From Paenibacillus sp. MAEPY2 (lineage in GTDB: Bacteria > Bacillota > Bacilli > Paenibacillales > Paenibacillaceae), in assembly GCF_000499205.1 (NCBI RefSeq), contig NZ_AWUK01000017.1, forward strand, positions 124,001 to 188,000: 64,000 nt of DNA. The letters run 5' to 3'. Position numbers and translations under genes: made by a program. The notes beneath the pieces are model-generated. The model was not told where the DNA came from, searched no databases, and was given only the letters and a program-made list of their open reading frames with translations. The number at the start of each line of letters is the position of its first letter. Positions within the stretch are counted from its first letter, which is position 1. Below, in pieces: positions 43,934 to 51,511 of the stretch.

Positions 43934-45133
43934 TTAATTGGTAGTAACTGAATGCTGTTTTTGTCTTGTTTTCCACTTCTCACGAATGATCGGCATAACC
44001 GTCCGTCCAAAAATTTCGGCTTCTTCCAGATGCGGATAACCGGACAGAATGAATGTCGTTACGCCCAAGTCCCCGTATTCCATCAAGCGCTCAGCAACCT
44101 GTTCGGCTGTACCCACAATAAGGATCGCTCCGCCGGAACGCACAACAGACAAACCTGTCCACAGGTTTGGACCTACGACGAACTGCTGCTTCTCGGACAG
44201 TTCCCGCAATTCATTCTGTCTGCGCTGGTTGGTCGCATCCGTTTCCGCAAAGGCTGCTTTGGCTTTCTCGATCGCTTCAGGTGGGACTTTGCTAATAATC
44301 TCCCAAGCCGCCGCCCATGCCTCTTCTTCGGTATCCCGGATGAGTACCTGTGCTCGCATGCCGTAACGCAACTGGCGATCTTGACCGGTTTCCTCTTTGA
44401 TCTGTTCGCGAATGACTTCAATTTCTTCGATCTGCTCCTGAATCCAGTCATGCGGCTCGCCCCACATGAGGAATGTATCTGCATGTTCAACAGCTACCCG
44501 TTTCGCAATCGGTGAACTTCCTCCGAGGTAGAATGGCGGATACGGCTTTTGCACCGTTTCAGGCATGCCAACCGGGGCTTTGAAATTGTAATATTTACCG
44601 TTAAACTCCTGATTATCATCGGATGCTTCCTGATTCGACTGAGCACCACTTCCAGCAAACTCGGTCAGATTGAGCCCGGTCGATTGCGTCCATGAACGCT
44701 TCATCACTTCCATGTACTCGCTCGCGCGTTCATAACGTTCATCATGGGCATGAGCCAGTGGATCTCCCAGTTCCTCCAGATCCCGAACCGAGCTGCCTGT
44801 CACTACATTGATCATGGCACGACCACCAGACAGTTGATCCAGTGCCGCTCCCATTCGCGCAGCCAATACAGGGGTGACCAGACCCGGGCGAATAGCCACA
44901 AGTGGACGCAATGTTTTCGTGTGACTCATGACAGCCGAACCCACAACCCACGCATCCAGACAAGCTCCTCCTGTCGGAATCAATACAAATTCAAAACCTG
45001 CCGTCTCCGCCGTCTGCGCCACTTGAACCAAATAATCCAGGCTCGGTTCCCGTTCCGGGGCAACCCCCACATATTTTCCGTCTCCTGCTGTAGGCAAAAA
45101 CCAGCCAAATTTCATCTCTTCCTGTTCGCTCAC
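43934..45133 (-). CDS. ssuD: FMNH2-dependent alkanesulfonate monooxygenase
   Basis: A luciferase-like TIM-barrel flavin monooxygenase. Start choice is open: GTG 45133 has AAGGG at good distance (399 residues), ATG 45142 and ATG 45115 are in frame. Typical SsuD segments are FGWFLPTAGDG, FVLIPTGGACLDAWVVG, LVAIRPGLVTPVLAARMGAA, INVVTGSSVRDLEELGD and YLGGSSPIAKRVAVEHAD. Family knowledge: with reduced flavin from a partner reductase it releases sulfite from alkanesulfonates. The usual ssuEABC genes are absent; instead a sugar-type ABC importer and an MFS carrier follow in the same direction, so the natural substrate may be a sulfonated sugar or similar. A divergent AraC regulator faces it across 440 bases. 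Confidence 0.88.
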   Translation of the reverse strand: MSEQEEMKFGWFLPTAGDGKYVGVAPEREPSLDYLVQVAQTAETAGFEFVLIPTGGACLDAWVVGSAVMSHTKTLRPLVAIRPGLVTPVLAARMGAALDQLSGGRAMINVVTGSSVRDLEELGDPLAHAHDERYERASEYMEVMKRSWTQSTGLNLTEFAGSGAQSNQEASDDNQEFNGKYYNFKAPVGMPETVQKPYPPFYLGGSSPIAKRVAVEHADTFLMWGEPHDWIQEQIEEIEVIREQIKEETGQDRQLRYGMRAQVLIRDTEEEAWAAAWEIISKVPPEAIEKAKAAFAETDATNQRRQNELRELSEKQQFVVGPNLWTGLSVVRSGGAILIVGTAEQVAERLMEYGDLGVTTFILSGYPHLEEAEIFGRTVMPIIREKWKTRQKQHSVTTN

Positions 45134-45171
45134 ACAAGTCATTCCCTTCTATGAATAAATAAAGTCTCATG

Positions 45172-45317
45172 TTAAAAATAAGATCAGTGTTGTGCACATT
45201 GGCCGTTCCGGTTACGAATCGTTCTTTCGATCACTGTTATAAAGGCAAACATTGCGTTTCTTCAGAATCGATTTCGTACCCTCCACTACGTTCGCACTCG
45301 TTATACCTTATTTTTAA
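45172..45317 (-). repeat. Structured intergenic repeat, diverged copy 3
   Basis: 146 bases upstream of ssuD. The core TTTCGATCACTGTTAT, AAAGGCAAACATTGCG and TTTCTTCAGAATCGATTTC matches copies 1 and 2, but the central CCCC...GGGG hairpin is absent exactly between TTAT and AAAGG. The ends TTAAAAATAAG (45172-45182) and CTTATTTTTAA (45307-45317) are a perfect inverted repeat of a sequence different from that of the other two copies. The left edge is ~40 nt upstream of the ssuD start. Confidence 0.6.
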
Positions 45318-45582
45318 AGTGCGCCTAATTTCTAATCATTTTATAAGTAGAATACTTCCAAATGCCGATTAATTAACTTGGTTTAATAGGTATGGACATC
45401 ATACCAATTGATTTGTCTGTGATCAATGTCATTTCGCGGCAATTTTATTTTGTCATTTTGTGGTGAATTCACAGGAATAGGTCTTCCTCATCTTGAATAT
45501 TTACAAAACCCACCTGTATAATAGGTTATAAGAGAACCTTTCAGAGATTACAAACTATACTTATATTAAAGAGGTGTTCCTG
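45318..45582. other. Divergent promoter region of ssuD and the AraC gene
   Basis: Together with the repeat copy 3 this makes a 440-base divergent spacer. The right end carries AAAGAGG for the AraC start. AraC-family operators are expected here; I could not define a convincing direct repeat. No gene is seen. Confidence 0.45.
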
Positions 45583-46455
45583 ATGATCGAGAGCATGAAG
45601 GAGGACCACCACGAGTTTTTGGATATTATTTTTTTCACTCCGTCCGAATTCGAGAAAGCCGGTGGAGCTTGGCCGATTCGAATCGGCCGTAATATAGCCA
45701 AGAGCAACTATCATATTGGCCCGCGAACGACGCCTTTTCATTATTTGATCTTTGTTCTGGAGGGCGAGGGAACATTCATACAGAACGGACATCGTTATTC
45801 CCTGCGTGCCCGCGATGCCTTCTGCCTGTATCCACAGGTTACCCATGAGTACTGGTCTGACCCGAAGGAGTCTTTGCACAAAATTTTCATTGCCTTTGAC
45901 GGAAAACATGCAGCCGAACTTCTGGCACGAATCGGGCTCACCCCGGACGCGCCGCATCGTTCAGGTGTACTCACCCCGGAGACGGCAAGTGGCATGCGCG
46001 CCTTTATGGAAGAGGTTCGCAAACCTCAGGGAGGCGCAAGCGACCTGGGACGACTTACCCGTTTTCTCGGATTGTTTGATCGAATTGCCAAATCGCCCGC
46101 TACCCGAGCACTTCAACCAGACGCTGCCACACCATGGCTGCAAAAGGGCAAAGAGTACATGGATATTCACTTTGCCGGCGGCATTACGGTGGAAGGTGTA
46201 TCTTCACACGCAGGCGTGGATCGGACCCATTTTGCCAAACAATTCCGCAAAGCCTACGGCTTGTCCCCTGTCCAGTATATTCAACGTCTCAAAATGAATC
46301 AGGCCAAACGGCTGCTTGTGCAGACCCCTTTAACGTTAACTGAAGTAGCGCACTCGGTAGGTTACCCCGACCTGTTTTCCTTCTCCAAAGCATTCAAAAA
46401 GCAGGTCGGTCTGCCTCCCAACCGATATCGAACAGCCGAGAACAACAAAAGCTGA
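45583..46455 (+). CDS. AraC-family transcriptional regulator
   Basis: ATG 45583 follows GAGG by eight bases (290 residues); a GTG at 45574 overlaps the ribosome site. The N-terminal cupin-like ligand domain (IGPRTTPFHYLIFVLEGEGT, QNGHRYSLRARDAFCLYP) is followed by two helix-turn-helix motifs (GITVEGVSSHAGVDRTHFAK and LTEVAHSVGYPDLFSFSKAF, then KKQVGLPPNRYR), the classic AraC end. It is divergent from ssuD and the ABC genes, which makes that operon its probable target, with a sugar-like inducer likely. The target and ligand are inferred. Confidence 0.9.
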   Translation: MIESMKEDHHEFLDIIFFTPSEFEKAGGAWPIRIGRNIAKSNYHIGPRTTPFHYLIFVLEGEGTFIQNGHRYSLRARDAFCLYPQVTHEYWSDPKESLHKIFIAFDGKHAAELLARIGLTPDAPHRSGVLTPETASGMRAFMEEVRKPQGGASDLGRLTRFLGLFDRIAKSPATRALQPDAATPWLQKGKEYMDIHFAGGITVEGVSSHAGVDRTHFAKQFRKAYGLSPVQYIQRLKMNQAKRLLVQTPLTLTEVAHSVGYPDLFSFSKAFKKQVGLPPNRYRTAENNKS

Positions 46456-46504
46456 TTTGTCGCCAATCGCCCGCTACTGAAAGCTACCTAAAACTACCCA
46501 AAGC

Positions 46505-46541
46505 AAAAAGGCAAGCCTCCTTGACGGAGACCTGCCTTTTC
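46505..46541. terminator. Bidirectional terminator between the AraC gene and the EPS operon
   Basis: AAAAGGCA (46506-46513) and TGCCTTTT (46533-46540) flank an inner CTCC/GGAG hairpin. It serves the AraC gene on the plus strand and the convergent operon end on the minus strand. Confidence 0.75.
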
Positions 46542-46598
46542 CCGTTTACAATTCACAACGATCTTTCTGTTAACCACATGCCTATGCATATGCTCCTG

Positions 46599-47522
46599 CT
46601 ACTTCTTCTCCTCGCTCTTTCGAGCCAGCGGAACGCCGTTTTCCTTCGCATACCATGCTTCATAATGATGCACAGCCACACCTGCAAAAGAGGAATGAGA
46701 AGCGCCAAGATCAAAAACTTTCTTCATTTCTTCGTCCATATTGGTAATGGATTTGCTGAAAAAGGTTAGATGATCGCCTTCATGGGTGTCTGCGAGCTCG
46801 GCTCCAACCCATACTTTCTTGCCAAGCTCATCCGCTTCGTCCAGCTCTTCCTTGGACAGATCATACATTTGTTGACCACTATCCCGATAAGCCATAATAG
46901 CTACTGCATCAAAATGGTCAATCACCCAGCGGCTGAATGTACCCCCGCCTTCTGCCGACTCACGAGCATCCAGCCAGAAAGGGATCGCGGCGCTCATGTA
47001 CAGTCCGGCATCAGATCCGGCTTGGGTCCAGGCCTTCATGTTGTCGCTCCACTCCGCAATCACGCTGTTCTGCTCGTTCTCCCAGCGTTTTAGCTGATAA
47101 GGCTCCACATCCAGCTGAATGCCCTCAAAGCGTTCATTTTTGGCCGAAGCCGCATTATAGGCTCGTACTTTTTCAATAAACGCAAGTCCCTCTTCCCGCT
47201 TCTCCGTATAAGCCCAGTCTGCATGACCGTTCAGAGCATGCACTTCGATCTCAGCCTGCCGGGCAGCCGCAATGAATTTGCGGTACGTCTCATCCGAAAC
47301 CTCATCCTGGATTTGCAGGAAAATGGTATCTACGCCCTGTGCTTTGGAGAAGGAGATAATCTCGGGCGTCTGCTCTGCAATAATGGAAGCGTCCCACAGC
47401 CAGGTCGCTTTGTGTTCCTCATGTGAGAACCATTTGAGTAGCCAGGGCAGAAGCAGCAGGCAGAACAGCAGGGCCAGAATGGCCCATTTTGCCTTCACCG
47501 ACAGTTTGCCCCACTTGTTCAT
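46599..47522 (-). CDS. Membrane-anchored TIM-barrel glycosidase-like protein
   Basis: 307 residues with an N-terminal anchor (AKWAILALLFCLLLLPWLLK). The outer domain looks like a glycosidase-type TIM barrel: FLQIQDEVSDETYRKFIAAA, IEVHALNGHADWAYTEKREE, GIQLDVEPYQLKRW with an Asp-Val-Glu at a strand end, AIPFWLDARE, and FDAVAIMAYRDSGQQMYDLS. DVEPY and MAYRD are at positions where GH18/GH26-like barrels carry catalytic or binding acids. It starts eight bases after the nucleotide-sugar dehydrogenase gene and is the last gene of the exopolysaccharide-type operon, so trimming or release of the polymer is a reasonable inference. Confidence 0.65.
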   Translation of the reverse strand: MNKWGKLSVKAKWAILALLFCLLLLPWLLKWFSHEEHKATWLWDASIIAEQTPEIISFSKAQGVDTIFLQIQDEVSDETYRKFIAAARQAEIEVHALNGHADWAYTEKREEGLAFIEKVRAYNAASAKNERFEGIQLDVEPYQLKRWENEQNSVIAEWSDNMKAWTQAGSDAGLYMSAAIPFWLDARESAEGGGTFSRWVIDHFDAVAIMAYRDSGQQMYDLSKEELDEADELGKKVWVGAELADTHEGDHLTFFSKSITNMDEEMKKVFDLGASHSSFAGVAVHHYEAWYAKENGVPLARKSEEKK

Positions 47523-47530
47523 TATATTCC

Positions 47531-48898
47531 TCAGACGAGCAACGCTTCACTTGGCTCAAGCACAGGGTGCTGTACCGAATGACCAATCTTGTAAATGTGC
47601 GGATGTGTGTACGTTTTGAACGCATTACGTGTATCCAGAATCGGTACACCCATCTCGGCAATATCGAAGTAAGGCAAATCGCTGTGGTTGGTGATCAGCA
47701 CGATGCAATCGTATTTCTTGAACTGCTCCAGATTGAACACTTCGCTATATACCGTCTCGCCATGCTTGTCCAGGAACGATTCAGCATGTGGATCATAATA
47801 GCTGACATTGGCTCCACCTTCCTTGAACAGTTCATAGACTTCCAGTCCAGGAGATTCACGCAAATCGGCAATATTCGGCTTGTACGACATACCGAGCAAC
47901 AGAATGTTGGATTTACGTACGGATTTCGCGTACTCATTCAGGATCGTAGATGTTTTGTTCAGTACATAATATGGCATGTTGTCATTAGTGGATTGTGCCA
48001 GCTCGATGAATTTGCTGTAGAAACGGAATCCTTTGGCCTTCCAGGACAAGTACATCGGATCAAGCGGAATGCAGTGACCGCCGATGCCAGGGCCCGGATA
48101 GAATGGCATGAAGCCAAACGGCTTCGTCGCAGCTGCGTCGATAACTTCCCAGATATCAATGCCCATACGATCACACATCATCGCCATTTCATTAACAAAG
48201 GCAATGTTTACGCTGCGGAACGTATTTTCCAGCAGTTTGGACATTTCAGCCACTTTTGGCGAAGAAACGGGTACAACCGTTTCAACGTATTTGCTGTACA
48301 ATGCTGTTCCCAGCTTGAGGCAAGCTTCCGTTGTTCCACCGATTACTTTCGGTGTATTAAAGGTAGTGAATCGTCCGTTGGACGGGTCCACACGTTCAGG
48401 CGAGAAGCAAAGGAAGTAATCTTTTCCTGCTTCTTGTCCGATCTTGTCCAGCTCATCCTGAATCAGTTCTTCGGTTGTACCTGGATAAGTGGTGCTCTCC
48501 AGCGTAATCAGCATACCTGGTTTCATGTGCAGTTTGATCTGATCCACAACCGTCTCGATATAAGACGTATCCGGGTCCTGATTTTCACTAAGCGGTGTAG
48601 GTACGCAGATGCTCAGTGCGTCGATCACGCGCAGCATGCTGTAGTCCGTTGTTGGCTGAAAGCGGCCGCTTTGCATTACTTTTTTCAATTCCTCGGACGA
48701 AATGTCATGAATATAGGAATCTCCTTGATAGATGCTCTCCACTTTGGATGCATCCAGATCAATTCCGATTACCGTGAAACCCTGATTGACCATTTCCACC
48801 GCAAGTGGTAACCCTACGTAACCGAGCCCGACCACGCCGAGCACCGCTTCTTTATTTTCAATCGCATTCAGTAATGTGTGGAATTGTTGATTCTCCAT
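47531..48898 (-). CDS. Nucleotide-sugar 6-dehydrogenase (UDP-glucose/UDP-GlcNAc type)
   Basis: ATG 48898 (455 residues) follows GGAGGGA; an upstream in-frame extension to 49045 has no ribosome site. The N-terminal Rossmann motif is GVVGLGYVGLPLAVEM. The central helix region has PTPLSENQDPDTSYI and the catalytic cysteine in GIGGHCIPLDPMYL (C276). The C-terminal domain has LGMSYKPNIADLRESPGLEV. Family knowledge: two-step NAD-dependent oxidation of a UDP-hexose(amine) to the uronic acid. Motif spacing is closest to the WecC/TuaD-like group, but the exact sugar is open. It supplies an acidic precursor to the operon's polymer. Confidence 0.88.
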   Translation of the reverse strand: MENQQFHTLLNAIENKEAVLGVVGLGYVGLPLAVEMVNQGFTVIGIDLDASKVESIYQGDSYIHDISSEELKKVMQSGRFQPTTDYSMLRVIDALSICVPTPLSENQDPDTSYIETVVDQIKLHMKPGMLITLESTTYPGTTEELIQDELDKIGQEAGKDYFLCFSPERVDPSNGRFTTFNTPKVIGGTTEACLKLGTALYSKYVETVVPVSSPKVAEMSKLLENTFRSVNIAFVNEMAMMCDRMGIDIWEVIDAAATKPFGFMPFYPGPGIGGHCIPLDPMYLSWKAKGFRFYSKFIELAQSTNDNMPYYVLNKTSTILNEYAKSVRKSNILLLGMSYKPNIADLRESPGLEVYELFKEGGANVSYYDPHAESFLDKHGETVYSEVFNLEQFKKYDCIVLITNHSDLPYFDIAEMGVPILDTRNAFKTYTHPHIYKIGHSVQHPVLEPSEALLV

Positions 48899-49032
48899 GA
48901 TATTCCCTCCAAAGTGTATTTGTTTGGTTGATTGACGAATCCATTTGATAGATGTTTGTCTGTAAATGTTCTTATTTGTTTTAATCGAGATTAATAGGCT
49001 ACTGTCTCTCCTGGTTGTGCTGGTGATTGCGT

Positions 49033-49848
49033 CTAATGCAGGCAACGCCTGATTCGGGCATCCAGCTCCACAGGTGAGAACGGTTTGGTCATATAATCAT
49101 CGACCCCGCTGCGGAAGCATTGGCTGATCGTCTGTTCTACACGCTGCTCCGTCAAAACGACGATTTTGGGCGGCTGCTCCACATCAAGGTTCTGGATATG
49201 TTGAATGAACGGCAGGCCATCAATGCCATACAGATTCAATTCGGTCAGCACCAGATCGGGCGTGATTTTCTCAATCAGCTCCAATGCAGCCAGCCCATCC
49301 ACCGCTTCATAGGTTTCGTACCCTTGCATCTTCAGCCGCAATTGCAGAAACTCGCGTACCGTCGGATCGTTGTCCACAATCAAAATTCGTTCCGGCTCGT
49401 CTGCCGTCTTGTCCAGCGTGTAGATATGAATCTCCGACGGGTCTACCAGCTTCGCGGACTCAGCCATATGTTGAATGGTTGCCTTGGAAGGACGCTCACC
49501 TGCCGGGAAACTTGCCAGCGTGATTTGCGGATCGGCACCAGGTACCGTCTCCTGCAGTTCATGCTTGATGCGAAGCCCCTCATAATGAACCTCATCCAGT
49601 GTCAACCCCGGCAGCAGGACCGCAATCGCCTGTGTGGCTCCATCCACCCACACCTGAAACGCAGACTCACCGTTCTGCTCCAGATGTGTCCTGACCTGCT
49701 GCTCCGGCTGAGACTGCCCTGCACAATGGATGAACATTAAGCCGCATGTTTCGGCACCCGTTTCTTTCAATCCCTGTTCTACACTGCGGTACACATTAAC
49801 GGCAGCCTCACGCTGCAATGTCGCCGTATTTGGCATGTTCTTTTCCAC
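49033..49848 (-). CDS. Receiver-domain protein with degenerate phosphorylation site
   Basis: 271 residues. The C-terminal ~120 residues are a response-regulator receiver: acidic pair D159/D161 in ILIVDNDPTV, T233 in VVLTEQ and K255 in YMTKPFSP. The expected phospho-acceptor aspartate is glutamate (E203 in PDLVLTELNLYG), so the protein may be locked in an active-like state or work without phosphorylation. The N-terminal ~150 residues (LKETGAETCGLMFIHCAGQS, HYEGLRIKHELQETVPG) recall a shortened GGDEF-type fold without its active-site motif, but I am not sure. There is no DNA-binding domain, so protein-protein control of the neighbouring GT2 synthase is likely. Confidence 0.75.
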   Translation of the reverse strand: MEKNMPNTATLQREAAVNVYRSVEQGLKETGAETCGLMFIHCAGQSQPEQQVRTHLEQNGESAFQVWVDGATQAIAVLLPGLTLDEVHYEGLRIKHELQETVPGADPQITLASFPAGERPSKATIQHMAESAKLVDPSEIHIYTLDKTADEPERILIVDNDPTVREFLQLRLKMQGYETYEAVDGLAALELIEKITPDLVLTELNLYGIDGLPFIQHIQNLDVEQPPKIVVLTEQRVEQTISQCFRSGVDDYMTKPFSPVELDARIRRCLH

Positions 49849-49888
49849 CCTTCTCCCTCGGTTATCTATACAAGTTCAACTAATGGGT

Positions 49889-50038
49889 ATTTACACTGAC
49901 ACTTCGATAACAGAACAACCTTCCGATCGCTGTTATCCCCAGATTTTTTGATTGCTTTCTGACAAGGGGAAATCCGGGGATAAAGGCGAACGCTTCGCTT
50001 CTTCAGGTTATTTCTGTCCTCTCCGTTCCCGTGTAAAT
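49889..50038 (-). repeat. Structured intergenic repeat, copy 2
   Basis: About 150 bases between the GT2 gene and the receiver-domain gene, 41 nt upstream of the latter's start. Ends ATTTACAC (49889-49896) and GTGTAAAT (50031-50038) pair. The core CTTCCGATCGCTGTTATCCC, GATTTTTTGATTG, AAATCCGGGGATAAAGGCG and AACGCTTCGCTTCTTCAG equals copy 1 with few changes; TTATCCCCAGATTT and AAATCCGGGGATAA form the inner hairpin with one mismatch. Confidence 0.8.
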
Positions 50039-50091
50039 GTTTAGTTGAACATCTATATGATTTCTGCTGTATTACTTTGATTACGCTGTGC

Positions 50092-51489
50092 TTAAGCCGC
50101 CTCGCTTGTTTTCTCTTCCTCGGACCAGCTCTGGCGTGTCATGGTACCCCATGAATTGTTTTTTTGCATGAACTGAATATGCCCCTGCAATCTCCACAGC
50201 ACGCCGAGCTGATGATAGCCGACGAATTTCAGAGCGGAGTAGAACAGCATTTTGACCAGATCGGACAGCTTGTTATACCGCTTGAATGCAATTTCCTCGA
50301 GCACAAGAGCTCCCACACTGAGCAGATAACCACTCACAATGTTGAGCGATCCAAAGAGCACAAGTATCGGCCACTGGGTCATATCCATTAGTACATATCC
50401 CGTGAGAGCGAGAAGTCCGGTAATACGGAAATACGGATTCAGCGCTTCAAAAAGGATGTTGTACGGCATGGTCAGCATGCCCATGACTTTATATTTCGGG
50501 TTGAACAACATGCCGCGGTTCTCAAGCATGTTCTTCAGATTTCCGCGTCCCCAGCGCTTGCGCTGACTGGACAAGATCCGGTAGGAATCCGGCGCCTGTG
50601 TCCAGCACACGGCCTCAGGGCAGAAGGCTACGCGGTATTTCAATTTGTTCTCCAGCATATAACGGTGAAGCTTGATGATAATGTTCATGTCTTCACCCGG
50701 ATAACCGTCCCGATATCCCCCAACGGCGATAACCGCATCCTTGCGGAACATACCGAAGGCACCCGAGACAATAATCAGACCATTCATGTGACTCCAACCG
50801 ATCCGTCCGCCGAGAAATGCTTTGAGATACTCGATGGACTGGAACATCGGCCAAATCTTGCGAGGCAGTGAAACGTCCTGCACTGCCCCGTTTTCGATTT
50901 TGCAGCCGTTAGCGATCCGTACATCCCCGCCAATAGCAACCGTCTCTTCCGGATTCTCCATATACATGCGAGCCATGCGAATCAGGGCATCCTTCTCCAG
51001 CAAAGAGTCGGCATCAATGGAAGAGATCAGCGGGTAATGGGACAGGTTAATTCCAGCATTGAGGGAATCGGCCTTCCCGCCGTTTTCCTTATCAATGACA
51101 TACAGGTCCGGGAATTCCGGATTGTGGTAGATCCCGCGAATTTTCTGACAGGAAATCTTGCCCCGGATCTTCGTGTTCGGTACTGGTTTAAGTCGATATT
51201 CTTCCAGCAGCACCTTTAAGGTGGTATCGCTGGAGCCATCATTCACCACGATGACTTCATATGTTGGATAATTCAGCGTCATCAGGCAGTTCACATTTTC
51301 AATAATCGTCAGTTCCTCGTTGTATGCAGGCACCAGCAAGGAAACCGATGGTACGAGCTCCGATCCTGATAATGTATTGTATTTGGAATATTGCGACCGC
51401 CTGAAGATCGTCCAAATGTTACGGAATGATAAGGCCAGAATGGAAAAATAGAGCGTATTTACGGCAACGACATAGTAGATCGCGACCAT
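50092..51489 (-). CDS. GT2 processive glycosyltransferase (PgaC/IcaA-like)
   Basis: 465 residues from ATG 51489; a CTG at 51519, eight bases after GGAGG, would add MLRDLLLIYG and fits the ribosome spacing better. An N-terminal helix, the GT2 domain (SLLVPAYNEELTIIENVNCL, VIVVNDGSSDTT, SSIDADSLLEKDALIRMARM with the DxD, GEDMNIIIKLHRY and the QRKRWGRGN motif for processive polymerisation) and several C-terminal membrane helices match PgaC/IcaA and hyaluronan-synthase-like enzymes. It should polymerise and export a beta-linked polysaccharide. It lies between the HEAT-repeat gene and the receiver gene in a six-gene operon. Confidence 0.9.
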   Translation of the reverse strand: MVAIYYVVAVNTLYFSILALSFRNIWTIFRRSQYSKYNTLSGSELVPSVSLLVPAYNEELTIIENVNCLMTLNYPTYEVIVVNDGSSDTTLKVLLEEYRLKPVPNTKIRGKISCQKIRGIYHNPEFPDLYVIDKENGGKADSLNAGINLSHYPLISSIDADSLLEKDALIRMARMYMENPEETVAIGGDVRIANGCKIENGAVQDVSLPRKIWPMFQSIEYLKAFLGGRIGWSHMNGLIIVSGAFGMFRKDAVIAVGGYRDGYPGEDMNIIIKLHRYMLENKLKYRVAFCPEAVCWTQAPDSYRILSSQRKRWGRGNLKNMLENRGMLFNPKYKVMGMLTMPYNILFEALNPYFRITGLLALTGYVLMDMTQWPILVLFGSLNIVSGYLLSVGALVLEEIAFKRYNKLSDLVKMLFYSALKFVGYHQLGVLWRLQGHIQFMQKNNSWGTMTRQSWSEEEKTSEAA

Positions 51490-51511
51490 GCCATAGATTA
51501 ATAGTAGATCT

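Noticed and set aside
45143..45582. An S-box (SAM) riboswitch upstream of ssuD
   Set aside because: The S-box core is absent; the structure present is the shared repeat element, which also precedes genes unrelated to sulfur.
47489..48811. A 440-codon open frame on the plus strand
   Set aside because: It lies wholly opposite the nucleotide-sugar dehydrogenase gene, has no ribosome site and its composition is that of an antisense frame of a codon-biased gene.
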